Origin: Microplitis mediator
Lineage: Eukaryota > Arthropoda > Insecta > Hymenoptera > Braconidae
Assembly (NCBI RefSeq): GCF_029852145.1
Contig: NC_079979.1
Span: 9,526,642 to 9,590,641 of the forward strand
Reading direction: 5' to 3'
DNA length: 64,000 bases
Positions 46,893 to 57,649 of the stretch are shown piece after piece. The stretch's first letter is position 1; each line of letters starts with the position of its first letter. The notes beneath the pieces were generated by a model that saw only the letters and a list, made by a program, of their open reading frames with translations, did not search any database and had not been told where the DNA came from. Both the position numbers and the translations under genes were made by a program.

Positions 46893-47983
46893 TTAATATG
46901 CAGATGGAGAGTAGGAGATAAAAATATTAAAAATTCATAACCGAAGCCAATTACAAACAGTCGGAACACTGCGTGGGTGTACTGAAAATGCCATTTCATC
47001 TAAAATATAAGATGGTGAGCGGTGATAAAAAAAATAATTCTCAAATTGTCGGGGTTCAGATAGTTAACCGCGGTTTGTTTTTTAATGCTCGACCTCCTAA
47101 GGACCTTACCAATTCGTACTTTGACATTCTTCAGGAACTTTCGAGTTTCCCTAATTATAATGGTCTCGTAGCTACAAATCCAGTTAATGCCACCGAAAAA
47201 AACACGTGACATCCTGGATGTCTAACAGGCTGATCCCCGGATATTCTCCAGGAAATTTTTATAATTATCAAATACTTATCTCGTAAAAAAGTGCACCAAA
47301 TTGTAGCCGACGAGGAAATTCAAACCTCGTACACTTGGGAGCAATACAATTTTTTTTTTCTTACTTATGAACGAATTTCGGTTTATTTCACACTTTTAAT
47401 CCATCGAGATAATGATTTTGGAGCTCTGCGAATAAAAATAACATCCTACAGTCTTAAAGGTTTTCCAGGCTGATTACCTGGGTACATGTAAATCATATAA
47501 ATAAGTTGACTTGAGTAAGAAAATTTTAATTCAAGATAAAAATTCAAAGATAACTATTTATTTGGTGCACGGCTTATTAGTTTATTCAAAAATAAACTAT
47601 ATGAATTGAAAACGACAAGTGATATAATGATAAAGTAATCAGTAAAAACTATCATTCTAAATAGTAATTTTCTCGTTTATGATTAAAACGTGAATAATTA
47701 CAAAATAAGTATGAACATTCATTGTCTATGCAAGAAAAATCACTGTTTGAACTTTTAAAATAGTAACTGATTTTTAGAAAATTGATGACCCGTATTATAA
47801 AATTAATTAAGTAAAATGCCCATACTATATGAATACCGCTGTGTTTAAACAAGATTAAATTGGAGCAGTTTTATAATTTTTATATTATAAAATAATTCTA
47901 GTTATTAACATTGATCCTAACAGTCTACCTTCTCTACTACGAAGCTTTGTGTTGCAAAATTGCCATGCAAGAATAAAAAATTG
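46893..47983. other. Non-coding stretch with a weak 78-codon frame
   Basis: 46973-47209 (+) is open for 78 codons, with a middle segment VNRGLFFNARPPKDLTNSYF that looks protein-like. I do not recognise it and see no partner exon. The rest is AT-rich. Confidence 0.3.
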
Positions 47984-48329
47984 TGTAAGAAGGACACTTT
48001 AATATATTTCACTTGCTAGTAGATAGAACCAGATATTTATTTAACAGTTAAACATTATTGAACCCGACAACTAATCGTATAATATGGACAGTTAATAATA
48101 AGTAATATAATAAGGGAAAGGGACAGAGTAGCTAGATGACGTCACGTTGGGTCCTCTCGGAGGGCCCCGTCGGAATGCCTCTTCTTCGTCAGCCTCAATG
48201 TCCATCTCACCCTTCTCTAGTGGGGGTGAGCCTTGTCACAGGCTGGGGGTAGCTCCTGACGTCAGAGGCTACAGGCCTCAAGATACCTATCGAGCAAAAG
48301 GCTCGATATTCAGGAACGAGTAGCTTACA
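47984..48329. repeat. Left LTR
   Basis: It starts TGTAAGAAGGACAC and ends GAGTAGCTTACA. GC-rich in its second half, where strong hairpins occur, for example ATCGAGC/GCTCGAT at 48289-48309. Confidence 0.9.
48137..48264. promoter_or_regulatory. Two CRE palindromes in the LTR
   Basis: TGACGTCA, the full CREB/ATF consensus, occurs at 48137-48144 and 48257-48264 and again at equivalent positions in the right LTR. No TATA box is evident near them. Confidence 0.5.
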
Positions 48330-48754
48330 GTCGGCCGTCCTGATGATGGTCGCGTCCTCGCGGCAAATAGTCAGTTGAAGCTCCAAGTGTTTTCATCACT
48401 GCGCCTCAACTCCGTTTTTACCTTTAATCTAGAAAATCAATTCATACCTTATTAGTATTATTTCAGTGTAATTTATCATGCAATATCATGCTGCCACTTC
48501 TTCCGTAAAAACCGGATAAAACATTATCTGCATTCATAACATATAAATAAAACTCTATGTCAATAGAAATTATTAATAATTTGTGCTCCTAGTAAACATA
48601 ACATGCGGATAGACAGCTGTGGGTGCAGCCCAACTGTCTTAATTTAATGTAACATGCTTAAGTCATAAGTGGCTACTCGACGTTTTCCGAGTAGCACCAT
48701 GCGTTCGTCTTGCTGACCTTGGCAACGTTGTCATGTTGCCAGATCATCAGAACT

Positions 48755-49404
48755 ACAGTCACCCGAGCCACCACCAACCGGTGCAGGTCGTATCTCACGA
48801 CGTTTCGCAACTCGAGATGACTGTCCGCCCTCAGAACCACTACCAACCGGTGTGATCGTATTCACGATCCTTCGCAGTTCTGCCAGCCTCCAGAACCACC
48901 ATCAATTGGTGTGGTCGGATCCATGACCCTTCGCAGTTCTGTCAGCCTCGGGCCTCGCAACTCGAACCACCACCAACCGGTGCAGGTCGTACTTTACGAC
49001 TTTTCGCAGTTCGAGTGCCTTGTTACTCTCGTCAGAACCACCACCAACCGGTGCAGGTCACACAAAGTGTGACTTTTCGCAGTTCTTCCGATACTTCAGC
49101 CTCTAGAGACGCAGTCCTAGAGACCCCTTTCCGTTTCCAGAACCACCACCAACCGGTGTGATCGTATGGACGACCCTTCGCAGTTCTGTCAACGTCTTAT
49201 TCTGCATCTAGAATCACCACCAACCGGTGCGGGTCGTACTCCACGACTTTTCGCAATTCTAGTGCAACCTAGCCTCTCTAGAACCACCACCAACCGGTGC
49301 AGGTCGTATCTTACGACTTTTCGCAGTTCTAGGTAGGCCTTAAGCCTTCGATAATCACCGCCAACCGGCGCAAATCGTCCTCGCGATGTTTCGCAATTCT
49401 CGAA
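48755..49404 (+). ncRNA. Nine-copy structured three-way-junction array
   Basis: Units lie at 48755-48824, 48832-48882, 48891-48941, 48960-49016, 49034-49086, 49138-49188, 49208-49262, 49278-49332 and 49347-49404. Each has a closing stem (for example CAGAAC/GTTCTG), hairpin 1 (CACC-AACC-GGTG), hairpin 2 (for example GTCGTA...TACGAC) and a conserved strand TTCGCA before the stem closes. The sequence of every helix varies with its partner: the closing stem is CAGAAC/GTTCTG, ACTCGAAC/GTTCGAGT, CTAGAAT/ATTCTAG or CGAG/CTCG; hairpin 2 is GTCGTA/TACGAC, GTCACAC/GTGTGAC or GATCGT/ACGATC; hairpin 1 is CACC/GGTG or CGCC/GGCG. T-G pairs in hairpin 1 of units 2 and 3 favour the plus strand as RNA; an A-C in hairpin 2 of unit 6 argues the other way. 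Confidence 0.7.
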
Positions 49405-49639
49405 GTCATTCTGATATCAGAGCAAGTATGGTCCGATATTTCCACGCCAAGGTACCCGCCTTAGTGTAGTTGGTCCTTATCTGGGGTACAATCTCCCTTG
49501 AGATTATCGATCTTCTAGATTACTGACCACTCGGTGCTTCTATATAATCCCACGAATTCATTCGTCGCGTGCCTCCGAATACTGCCGTTTACTGCGCCAA
49601 AACCATCTGCAGTCTTCTATTTTGTTTAATACAGTAGTC

Positions 49640-50160
49640 TCACGCAAGTTAGCTTTGTTTTGCAATATTCCACGCAATTTCACACCAGATAGGATTATTG
49701 TTGTGACAATCCTATCTGCGCATCCTTAAAGTCGAGCTGTCAACTTCCACGATGTGAATGAATATTCTACCTGAAACAACTTAAAGCTCTTAACGACTTA
49801 AGTATCTCATTATCAGAATTTCTTTCTGGGTTGCTGATCACTGTGCTATCAGCACTTGGTGATCACCCATGAACCCGCAAATCCGTGCGTAGGCGAACCT
49901 TCTAGAACTACTGTCAATTGAAGTAAGATCCTCTTACAATCCCTGAGGCTGGTCATAGAAGTAGTTCTAAGCAAAGTAATAATCCTTTGCTGTATCTTAC
50001 GCCATTGCACACCAAGTAAGATTGTGACTGCGACAATCCTTCCAAATTGTTTTCGAACTTGACTGAGACTGACAATTCGAATCAACGTTCCACCTGAAAC
50101 AACAATGTCCTCGACAACGTATGAATCTCATCGTCGAGAATTCTAATGACTTGATACGAG
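49640..50160. repeat. Degenerate tandem module of about 320 bp
   Basis: ACACCAGATAGGATT...AATCCTATCT (hairpin) followed by CTACCTGAAACAACTT at 49685-49785 recurs as ACACCAAGTAAGATTG and CCACCTGAAACAACAATG at 50010-50110. Between them, TAGAACTACT/AGTAGTTCTA (49903-49969) encloses GTAAGATCCTCTTAC, a distant tenth version of the array motif. Confidence 0.55.
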
Positions 50161-52489
50161 CCAGCGTACTGGGAATTTTTTGGGAATGTTTTGTTAATCG
50201 TAACCATCGTTATCGCTAAACATTTATTTTATTTAGATTTAACGTTATAGTTAGTACAGTAACTATCAATTTTTAGTTTTCTGTAGGAATAAGAGTCAAC
50301 GATTAAATCTTTTACTTTGGTGCCTGTTGCATGTCCGTATGACAATTGCAACTTCACCTTCAATAATAGTTGAATACTGCCGAATTAATTTCAACTCTTT
50401 AAATTCACGATACTCTCAATTTACTCAGAAAAATAGTAAGTCAAACATAACTTTTTTCAATAAGCAATTGTTAAGGTACTTAATGCATTCAACGCTGAAC
50501 TAAGTTAACTATGCAGTAAAATGATACACATCATGTGACTGGTATATAACTAAACCCATAAGTATTGTACGCAACCTTCCAGAGACTAACCCAGTGAGCC
50601 CTTACTAACTGACTCCAACAGCAGTACAATCTCGATAAAATTCTAGCCTACAGTAACTATTTATTCCAGAAGAATTACAACTATTTTTACGCAACGATCA
50701 TGAAATCCTTAATTATTAATATTCAATACATGGAGTTTCATCACATATTCTATCATGTGCGATCAACCATTCCATTTTTATCCATTTATCAATCTATTGT
50801 TATAAAACAGATTGTACAGTACAACTTGTAATAATAATTTCTAAAGCAGTATCTTCAAGTTAATGACAATTTTAATTTTTAACTTATGCATTTATTACTG
50901 ATACCGAATGTTAACGTCTTTCTTCAGAAATATACTTACTTTACGGCTAATTTCAATTTATAAGTATCTAGAAGAATTGTAGCGCTTTATAATTAACCAG
51001 TTATCTTCCTTCCGAATTTTTCGGTCAATACGATAAACTAATTTGATTGATACAATTAACCCAGTCATTTCAATCCACTCGTTATTAATTCCGTTAGTTT
51101 TCGCAAACTATCTATTCTTCTGACTTACAAGTATAACAATGTATTTAAATTATAATTTTAATAACTAATGATTGGTGTGATTGTACCGATCAATGTTTAA
51201 GGTTGAATTTAATATTTTGTGTCGAAAGTATTGTTTAATTACTAGTTTGTTTGTTAAATATTCGAGCCAGTTCAAGAATAATTTATTTATCACGAAGATT
51301 ATTTGTATAAACACTCAATTAGTAAAAGACTTAGAATTGATACTCAATTTATTTTTCCTTCCATTAATACGGTCAAACATTGAAAATATTGGCATATTTA
51401 CATGAATAACATAAAATCTTTGGAAAGGACAAATGCATTTCTGACTAGAACTTGTAGTTTTAGGTTTTTCATAATCCTCAGTTTTTTCAACATCTGGTCT
51501 CTAGTCAACTTTCTCTCATACCGTCATAAAGCAATAAAAATAAGGGTCCTTGTAAGATGCGGACTGAACGAACGATTGTATTAGAGAATTCTTAATTTAG
51601 TAAAAATCTTTGTACTATGGCCTTGAAGCCATCTGTTATGTGTACCTAAGTTTTTATATTTTACTATAACCCGCGTTATGTGAATTCTCTATGAACATAA
51701 GTTTTACTCGTTACTTTAATAGTGACATTTATTTTCAACGCAGAATTTAAGGACAAACTTTTACCAGAATCTTAAAACAACTAGCGTCAATAAGAATTCA
51801 AATACTAAACATGTGCAGTTTAACATTTTTGGGTTGTTATATTACTACTAAACCCGATCTCAACCTTCAACTTCTGTATATTGTTCTCAACATATTTTGC
51901 TTACCTCAAGCCTACTATTTTCAGAAATTCTTTAATAACCAATGTGTTTGTAACTTAGGTTTATTACTGTAAAATTCATATTGATAACGCATACATAAAT
52001 TCTGACTGAATATATTTGATTATATTACTGAATTCGTATTTTCAAAAATGATTTATCATCTCATTTTTAAATATTGAAGAGTCAACGCGTTAAAGCTTAC
52101 TGATGATTTATATTTAATAAACTTATGTTGGTGATTTCTACCGATCTAATTATGTTAATGCGGCAACACCGATTGTAGTTACAGTACGTCCCGGCTTACT
52201 TCCTGGCCGTTTAGATACCTGGGCATGTCTTATGAAGGTCGGTTATGTATTTTTCTATTCGTTTATTATTTTCTTCGGTTTCAACGTAGTACTTCATTTA
52301 TTTTCGTTGACATTTATTTATTTTAACAATAATACAAATTGCATAACTATTCTCCCGATTTTGTAATACGCGTTACTTAGATATCTAGCAAGTATTACAT
52401 TACTGCGTTTTTGATAATCTGTCCCAGTACACTAACTCAACATGCAAGTCATTAATAAGATATATTTTTCTACATTACCAAACTCGTGA
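50161..52489. other. AT-rich interior of the non-coding LTR element
   Basis: No gene, no recognisable repeat from elsewhere. Frames near 51181-51584 show no conserved motifs. Confidence 0.5.
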
Positions 52490-52870
52490 AGTTAACAAAC
52501 CCAATGACACTCGGTGTCCCATTGCAGCCTGAGCAATAATAGTTTCACCAGCTCTTGACACTGAACTTCTGCTCAATGACACACTACATTTATGTAGTCA
52601 TTGTACTGTCTGTAGACAGTTTACTTGAGCGATGAGTTCAACAATTTTCATCAATCCCTGCTGCTGCTTTCGTGATGATGTGAAGATTCAGATGATGTAC
52701 TTGTCAATAATAATCATGGCTATTCCCGTCATAACTCCTGTACTTGCAGGAGTTGCACATATTGCGAGGATGAATTCAGATGAAATTTGAACTTATTTGT
52801 TGACTAATCGCTGCTTTCCATCGTAGTACACAGGATCCATTGTGCCACGGAATGGCACTCACCATAACGA
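52490..52870. repeat. Hairpin cluster near the right LTR
   Basis: Short perfect stems follow one another: GACAC/GTGTC (52506), CTACAT/ATGTAG (52585), ACTGTCT/AGACAGT (52606), ACTCCTG/CAGGAGT (52735) and GTGCCA/TGGCAC (52835). Confidence 0.6.
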
Positions 52871-52992
52871 ATTGAACTTTCCCTGGATGTGATCTAATGA
52901 TATTTTCTGTAAAATAACTACTTTATTATTAACTTATTGTAACCACACTGCACTTTATACTGGCACACGGATTTCCAATCCCACTTCTGATA

Positions 52993-53332
52993 TGTAAGAA
53001 GGACACTTTAATATATTTCACTTGCTAGTAGATAGAACCAGATATTTATTTAACAGTTAAACATTATTGAACCCGACAACTAATCGTATAATATGGACAG
53101 TTAATAATAAGTAATATAATAAGGGACAGAGTAGCTAGATGACGTCACGTTGGGTCCTCTCGGAGGGCCCCGTCGGAATGCCTCTTCTTCGTCAGCCTCA
53201 ATGTCCATCTCACCCTTCTCTAGTGGGGGTGAGCCTTGTCACAGGCTGGGGGTAGCTCCTGACGTCAGAGGCTACAGGCCTCAAGATACCTATCGAGCAA
53301 AAGGCTCGATATTCAGGAACGAGTAGCTTACA
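52993..53332. repeat. Right LTR
   Basis: Identical by eye to the left LTR except for the absence of GGGAAA near position 130. ATTG follows. Confidence 0.9.
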
Positions 53333-53427
53333 ATTGTATAAAATCGAGAAAAATCTGGCGAATCTCAAGGTCCAAAAATCTAACAAAAAATGTCGTAATT
53401 TTTTTTGTTATTAACAAAAACGTTTTG

Positions 53428-54103
53428 CAAGTAAAGCCTCAGTCGACTTTAACGGAATACTGGATAAAAATTTTCCTCATGCAGTTAATGAAATGTACAA
53501 AATAAAATAATTCAATCTTTTCTGAATCGTTTAGTCACAAACTTTATACGAAAATGTTAATTATTTATGATGAAAATAATTATTCAATTTTATGAACACA
53601 AAATAATACATAGTCTAAAGAAGTTGCGCGCGTTGCCATGAGTTATTTAAAATTTCAATTTTAAATAATTAGGAAATTAATCATTTTTGTGAAATTAAGT
53701 TTTTTTTTTTTAATATTACTACAGTATATTTTAATAATTTTATCATTTGTCATAAAAGTTTTTCATTAATTAATTGAATTTATAATATTAAAAGAAATAA
53801 TTACTTGAAATAAAATTATTCACGCGCTTGAAATTTTAAATAACTCATGGCGACGCGCGCAACTTCTCCTCACTATCGATATGCGCAGACCACGTCGGTA
53901 CATAAAGCAGTTGTTAGGCTAGTATTTTTTTATGTTGATAAAATTGAATCAATATTTTCATAACTAATTATTAACATTTTCGTATAAAGTTTGTGACCAA
54001 ATGATTCAGAAAAGATTGAATTATTTTATTTTGTATACTTAATTAACTGCATGAGAAAAATCTTTATCCAGTATTCCGTTAAAGTCGACTGAGGCTTTAC
54101 TTG
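53428..54103. mobile_element. 0.68-kb foldback element
   Basis: CAAGTAAAGCCTCAGTCGAC pairs with GTCGACTGAGGCTTTACTTG. Pairing goes inward past ACTTTATACGAAAATGTTAA and GTTGCGCGCGTTGCCATGAG to an axis near 53766. The right arm has a GC-rich unpaired insert at about 53866-53920. Confidence 0.8.
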
Positions 54104-54454
54104 TAAGGACTAATTCTTGTCTGATGGTAAGAACAACGCATTATATTTTGCGATTTCTATTTTATCAACCGTGAGCTGTCATCGATGTATCGACATCGTT
54201 TAAATAATTAATGCTTATAATTAAGTTCTTTCAAACGTTTTTTTTTTTTTTCTTATTGTGTAGACGTTTCCATAGTTATTTATAAACAACTTACTTTAAT
54301 CATTTACGAGATCTCTACTAAGTACACTTCGTTTCAATTACAGTTTTTATTTTTTTTAACCATAATTATTGATTTAATTTATTGTTTATTTATTTTCTCA
54401 TTACGCCATATTTTTCCAAATTCTGTTGGTGGTGATTTCCTTTTTTTTTTTAAT
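54104..54454. other. Sequence upstream of the second MULE-like gene
   Basis: AT-rich. No TATA or initiator signal stands out. Confidence 0.3.
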
Positions 54455-55225
54455 ATGACACGGAAAATTTCTGATGAGGACAAAATTGCCCTCAAAGAAA
54501 AATTTTCGGCATCATCTAAAGTTTTTGGTGGCTATCCGTTCAGTTCACGAGGGATTTATAAAGAGGAAAATAAAAATCCAGTTTTGTGAGTATTCTTTGT
54601 TTTTATCTTTTTAAAGTTGAAATATCTTTTCTTAGAATAATTGATGAAGGGATAAAAAATTCTTGATTCAATGATCGATGTGATCTTTCAATAAATCTAT
54701 ATTATTTTGTACTTTGTTTAATTTGTATCTAAAAATTTGGATTCACTAATAATTATTCATCAATAATAATTTTTTTAAAAAATTTTTTTTTATAAAAATT
54801 ATAAAAAATGCATTAAACAGTTAAAGTAAGCGACTGATTGTACTGAGCGGGTATAGGGGTTATTATATCACCTCACATGAAGAAGCAAGTATATTATTTA
54901 TGATAAAATTATGAAGGATAAAATTATCAGATGATGAACGATGAATCTTTACCATTCAATAAATTACTTTTCTTTTACTAGGGAAATTGAGTGTCTTCGT
55001 CAGCGTGGACCATTAAATGACTTCGATGCTTGTAAGGTGAAGGGTTTGTTTGACCTGGATGGCAACATTACCACCAACTCAGTAGAGCACAACCATCCAC
55101 CTGATCATTCTTTGGAGCGGCAGAGGAGCTTTCACGCTGAATTAGTGGGAGTGGCAAAAAACCGCGCCCTTTTGAATTTGAGGAATAATTTTGACTCCGT
55201 CAAGTCAAGGTTCAATACATTTTTC

Positions 55226-55745
55226 TGTATAAGTAGTACTTTTTTTTTTAAATTCATTAATTGTTGCAGTGTATAGCCTCTTTGGCTTTTTACACTTTTT
55301 GCCTTTTTATATCGCAAACTGCTTTCCTTCTCCCTCTGCCTTCATTTCGCGGCTGTGGCCCCACTTGTGCTTATACTGTACTGCATCATTACGTTGATGC
55401 CCTACAACCTCCCTTGTGCAATGGAGATGCAGTGGCTAGGAAAACCACAGAGAAAACCTAGCCAGTACAGTTTCGGTTTGGGTAACAAAGCTTCAGTGAT
55501 CGATAAAATTCCCATTTTACCGATCACTGGATCTTTATTCCACGCCTAAGGATCAGAGACCTTTGTTCGAACCCTACGTGTGGCTAAACGGTCACCCAGC
55601 TGAGTAGTGATCATGCTCGATGCTACTTAACTTCGGTAATCGCCCGAGCCACGCGTGTGCCGAACGGCTGCCCCAGCTGCTTTATAAATTTATATTTTTC
55701 AACCCTAATCCCATGTCGCTATTTTCAGCACCCGTAAACTTTTGC
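55226..55745. repeat. Insert in intron 2, retroelement-like
   Basis: A GC-richer block with GGAAAACCACAGAGAAAACC, GCCAGTACAGTTTCGGTTTG and GTTCGAACCCTACG recalls a motif common to multicopy arthropod repeats. It also holds ATCGATAAAATT...CGATCACTG pairing with itself. No ends found. Confidence 0.35.
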
Positions 55746-56179
55746 CACAGATACCCTGACCTTGATATAAGTTACGACCAAAAATGGTGCACGATGAGGC
55801 AAATTCGATGTAACGAGTTTCGACAGTGCCCAAAACACTACTGGAATTCGGTACCTACCTACAAGACCAAAATTGGGTGCATATTCTGTAGTACACGGGA
55901 GGAAAATTTGACGTTCGAGTTGTTGACACCTCCACAGATGGTTCAATATCCGTCATTTTATATGACCCAAGTTTTATTAAAAAAATGTTTTCATTACACA
56001 GCAAGACTGAAGAGTTTTGTTTAGACTCGACGTTTGACATTCTTCCTAAATTTTTGAAGCTACGTCAACTGATGGTTTATCAGGCTTTCAAATCCAATTA
56101 CGTAAGTATCCTCCTCAGTAATACATGCTTTGGCAAGATTCTCGTGCCAGTGTATTACTCAAAACCCCTAGTCACTAGT

Positions 56180-56545
56180 GGCTTTTTCTACGTATGAGTC
56201 TTGCACAAGATCATGTAGCACGAAATCGTCATCAAGACTAGTGCAAGACTTACTCAAGGCCTTGTACAAGAATATTGAAGATATCTTAGATACGGTGTAG
56301 TTGAAAAGTTTCTGGTGCATTTCTTGCACCAGTAGCTTACGGCAGGTACTTACGCATGTCTTGTTCAAGATCTGCCCAAAACTTAAGGTCAATTTTGAGT
56401 CTTGAGCAGATCTTGAGCAAGCCATGCATAACTATTTTTAACTATATTCTTCTTTCAGAATTGAGTTCTAATTTATTACGAATTTCTAGTGTAAGGCTTG
56501 CACTAGAATTGCTATTGGAATCTAGCCACAAGTATCTGCAGCAAA
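56180..56545. repeat. CTTGCACAAG-rich block in intron 3
   Basis: CTTGCACAAG, GTGCAAGACTTAC, CCTTGTACAAG, TCTTGCACCAG, TCTTGTTCAAG and CTTGAGCAGATC recur in both orientations: a TIR-like or foldback element with CTTG-type motifs, ends undefined. Confidence 0.45.
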
Positions 56546-56616
56546 ACACATAGGTAGAAAATGACACTAACGTCTATCGAACTTGGGCTAATGATTTTCA
56601 ATTATAATAACATCAC

Positions 56617-57202
56617 TACACTGATAAAAAAAATAACTTGATTCTAAAGAAATATTCTTGATCCAAGAGAATTATTTGAAAGAATTAATTGTCTTCCTTC
56701 AAGAATATTTTGCCTTCAATCTCGTTTTCTTCAGGAAATCAGAGTTTCAGCTCAGAAATCGAAATGAAGCTTTTTGACATCTCAATGACGTACATTATGT
56801 CTAAAAAAGACGTCTGTTCAACTTTTGAGTTCTCACGTACATAACATAATGTGTAAACTTGACGTGAAATTAAAGATAGTATTTTACATCAAGTTATATA
56901 TGTAATTTTACGTGTAGGAGAGAGCAAAACATTTAACTGAAATTTTTCATGTGTATTAGACGCCATCGAGATATAAAATGCTTCATATCAATTTTTGAGT
57001 TGAAATGTTGATTATTTAGAGAGTTCTCATCGAAGTCAATTTTTGTTACCTTAATTTTTTATCTCATATATACGTGAAATATCTGCTTTAATTAAATACT
57101 TTATTGTCTATACGATTTGAAAATGAATCTTTATAAGTAAAAATTATGATATAAAGTTTATCTCTGTTTGACATTGAAGTTTCTTTTCATTTACAATTGT
57201 AG
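56617..57202. repeat. CTTG-motif fragment and AT-rich rest of intron 3
   Basis: CACTGATAAAAAAAATAACT with TTCTTGATCCAAGAGAA at 56617-56720 resembles the end of the CTTG families. The remainder to the acceptor at 57202 is AT-rich. Confidence 0.35.
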
Positions 57203-57409
57203 ACAATTCCGTTATTATATGTATTGATGGAAAAGAAAACCACTGAGCCATATGAAGCACTCTTCCGTGAGACAAAGGACACATGTTTTCCATTATTAAA
57301 TAAAATCACCCCAATCATACACACGGACTTTGAATTAGCGACCCGTAATGCTCTTCGAAAAATATTTCCTACAGTGATTATTAGGAACTGTCATTTTCAT
57401 TTCTGCCAA

Positions 57410-57640
57410 GTAAGATAATCTTAACAACAAGTTCATAGCCAAAACTTTTTAAATATTAGCAACATATTTGTTTTTAATAATTGTTTCGTCATGTCGGCTC
57501 AGAAAGTTCAAATTTTGTGCAATATAGATCGCGTTCGTTGAGTTGCTAGTTCCCTGAGAGTTTTCTTTGCCGATCTTTCTGGCTCCGACTGCATCAGAAT
57601 GTCATATAACAGTACTGTAACATATAACTGTTTTTCGGTA
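57410..57640. other. Sequence after the fourth exon
   Basis: GTAAGATAATC starts a probable intron. No further MULE exon (the part after HFHFCQ) is visible here or up to 60000. Confidence 0.35.
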
Positions 57641-57649
57641 CTCGGCGTT

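Larger units (their letters stand above)
47984..53332. mobile_element. Complete non-coding LTR element (LARD-like), 5349 bp
   Basis: Two LTRs (346 and 340 bp) flank a 4663-bp interior. ATTG is duplicated at 47980-47983 and 53333-53336. The LTRs differ only by the 6-bp GGGAAA present in the left one, so the insertion is recent. The interior has no gag, protease, polymerase or integrase motif in any frame and no frame over about 80 codons. It carries a structured tandem array (48755-49404), a degenerate duplicated module (49640-50160), a long AT-rich middle and a hairpin-rich end (52490-52870). Orientation is uncertain: neither end shows a textbook polypurine tract. It must depend on proteins of another element to move. 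Confidence 0.85.
54455..57409 (+). pseudogene. Intron-containing MULE-like transposase gene
   Basis: Four exons can be joined by frame and spacing. Exon 1, 54455-54585: ATG, donor GTGAGT. Exon 2, 54982-55209: after CTAG; CLRQRGPLNDFDAC, then EHNHPPDH, the zinc-binding and HNH part; donor GTTCAA is weak. Exon 3, 55751-56101: after CCACAG; begins ...YPDLDIS and MRQIRC, ends LDSTFDILPKFLKLRQL (first catalytic Asp); donor GTAAGT. Exon 4, 57203-57409: after TTGTAG; LLYVLMEKKTTEPYEALF, then IIHTDFELATRNAL (second Asp) and RNCHFHFCQ; donor GTAAGA. Phases agree at all junctions if exon 3 has lost one A near 55831; it also has TAG at 55890-55892. The C-terminal exon with the third acidic residue was not found. 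The gene has no FLYWCH motif of the 42039 type and its intron positions differ, so the two genes are separate lineages. Domesticated gene, now decaying, or spliced transposon gene: both are open. Confidence 0.7.

Noticed and set aside
48755..49404. CRISPR-like array
   Set aside because: Repeats fold as three-helix units and vary in sequence with compensation; spacers are irregular in length, and the setting is a eukaryotic LTR element.
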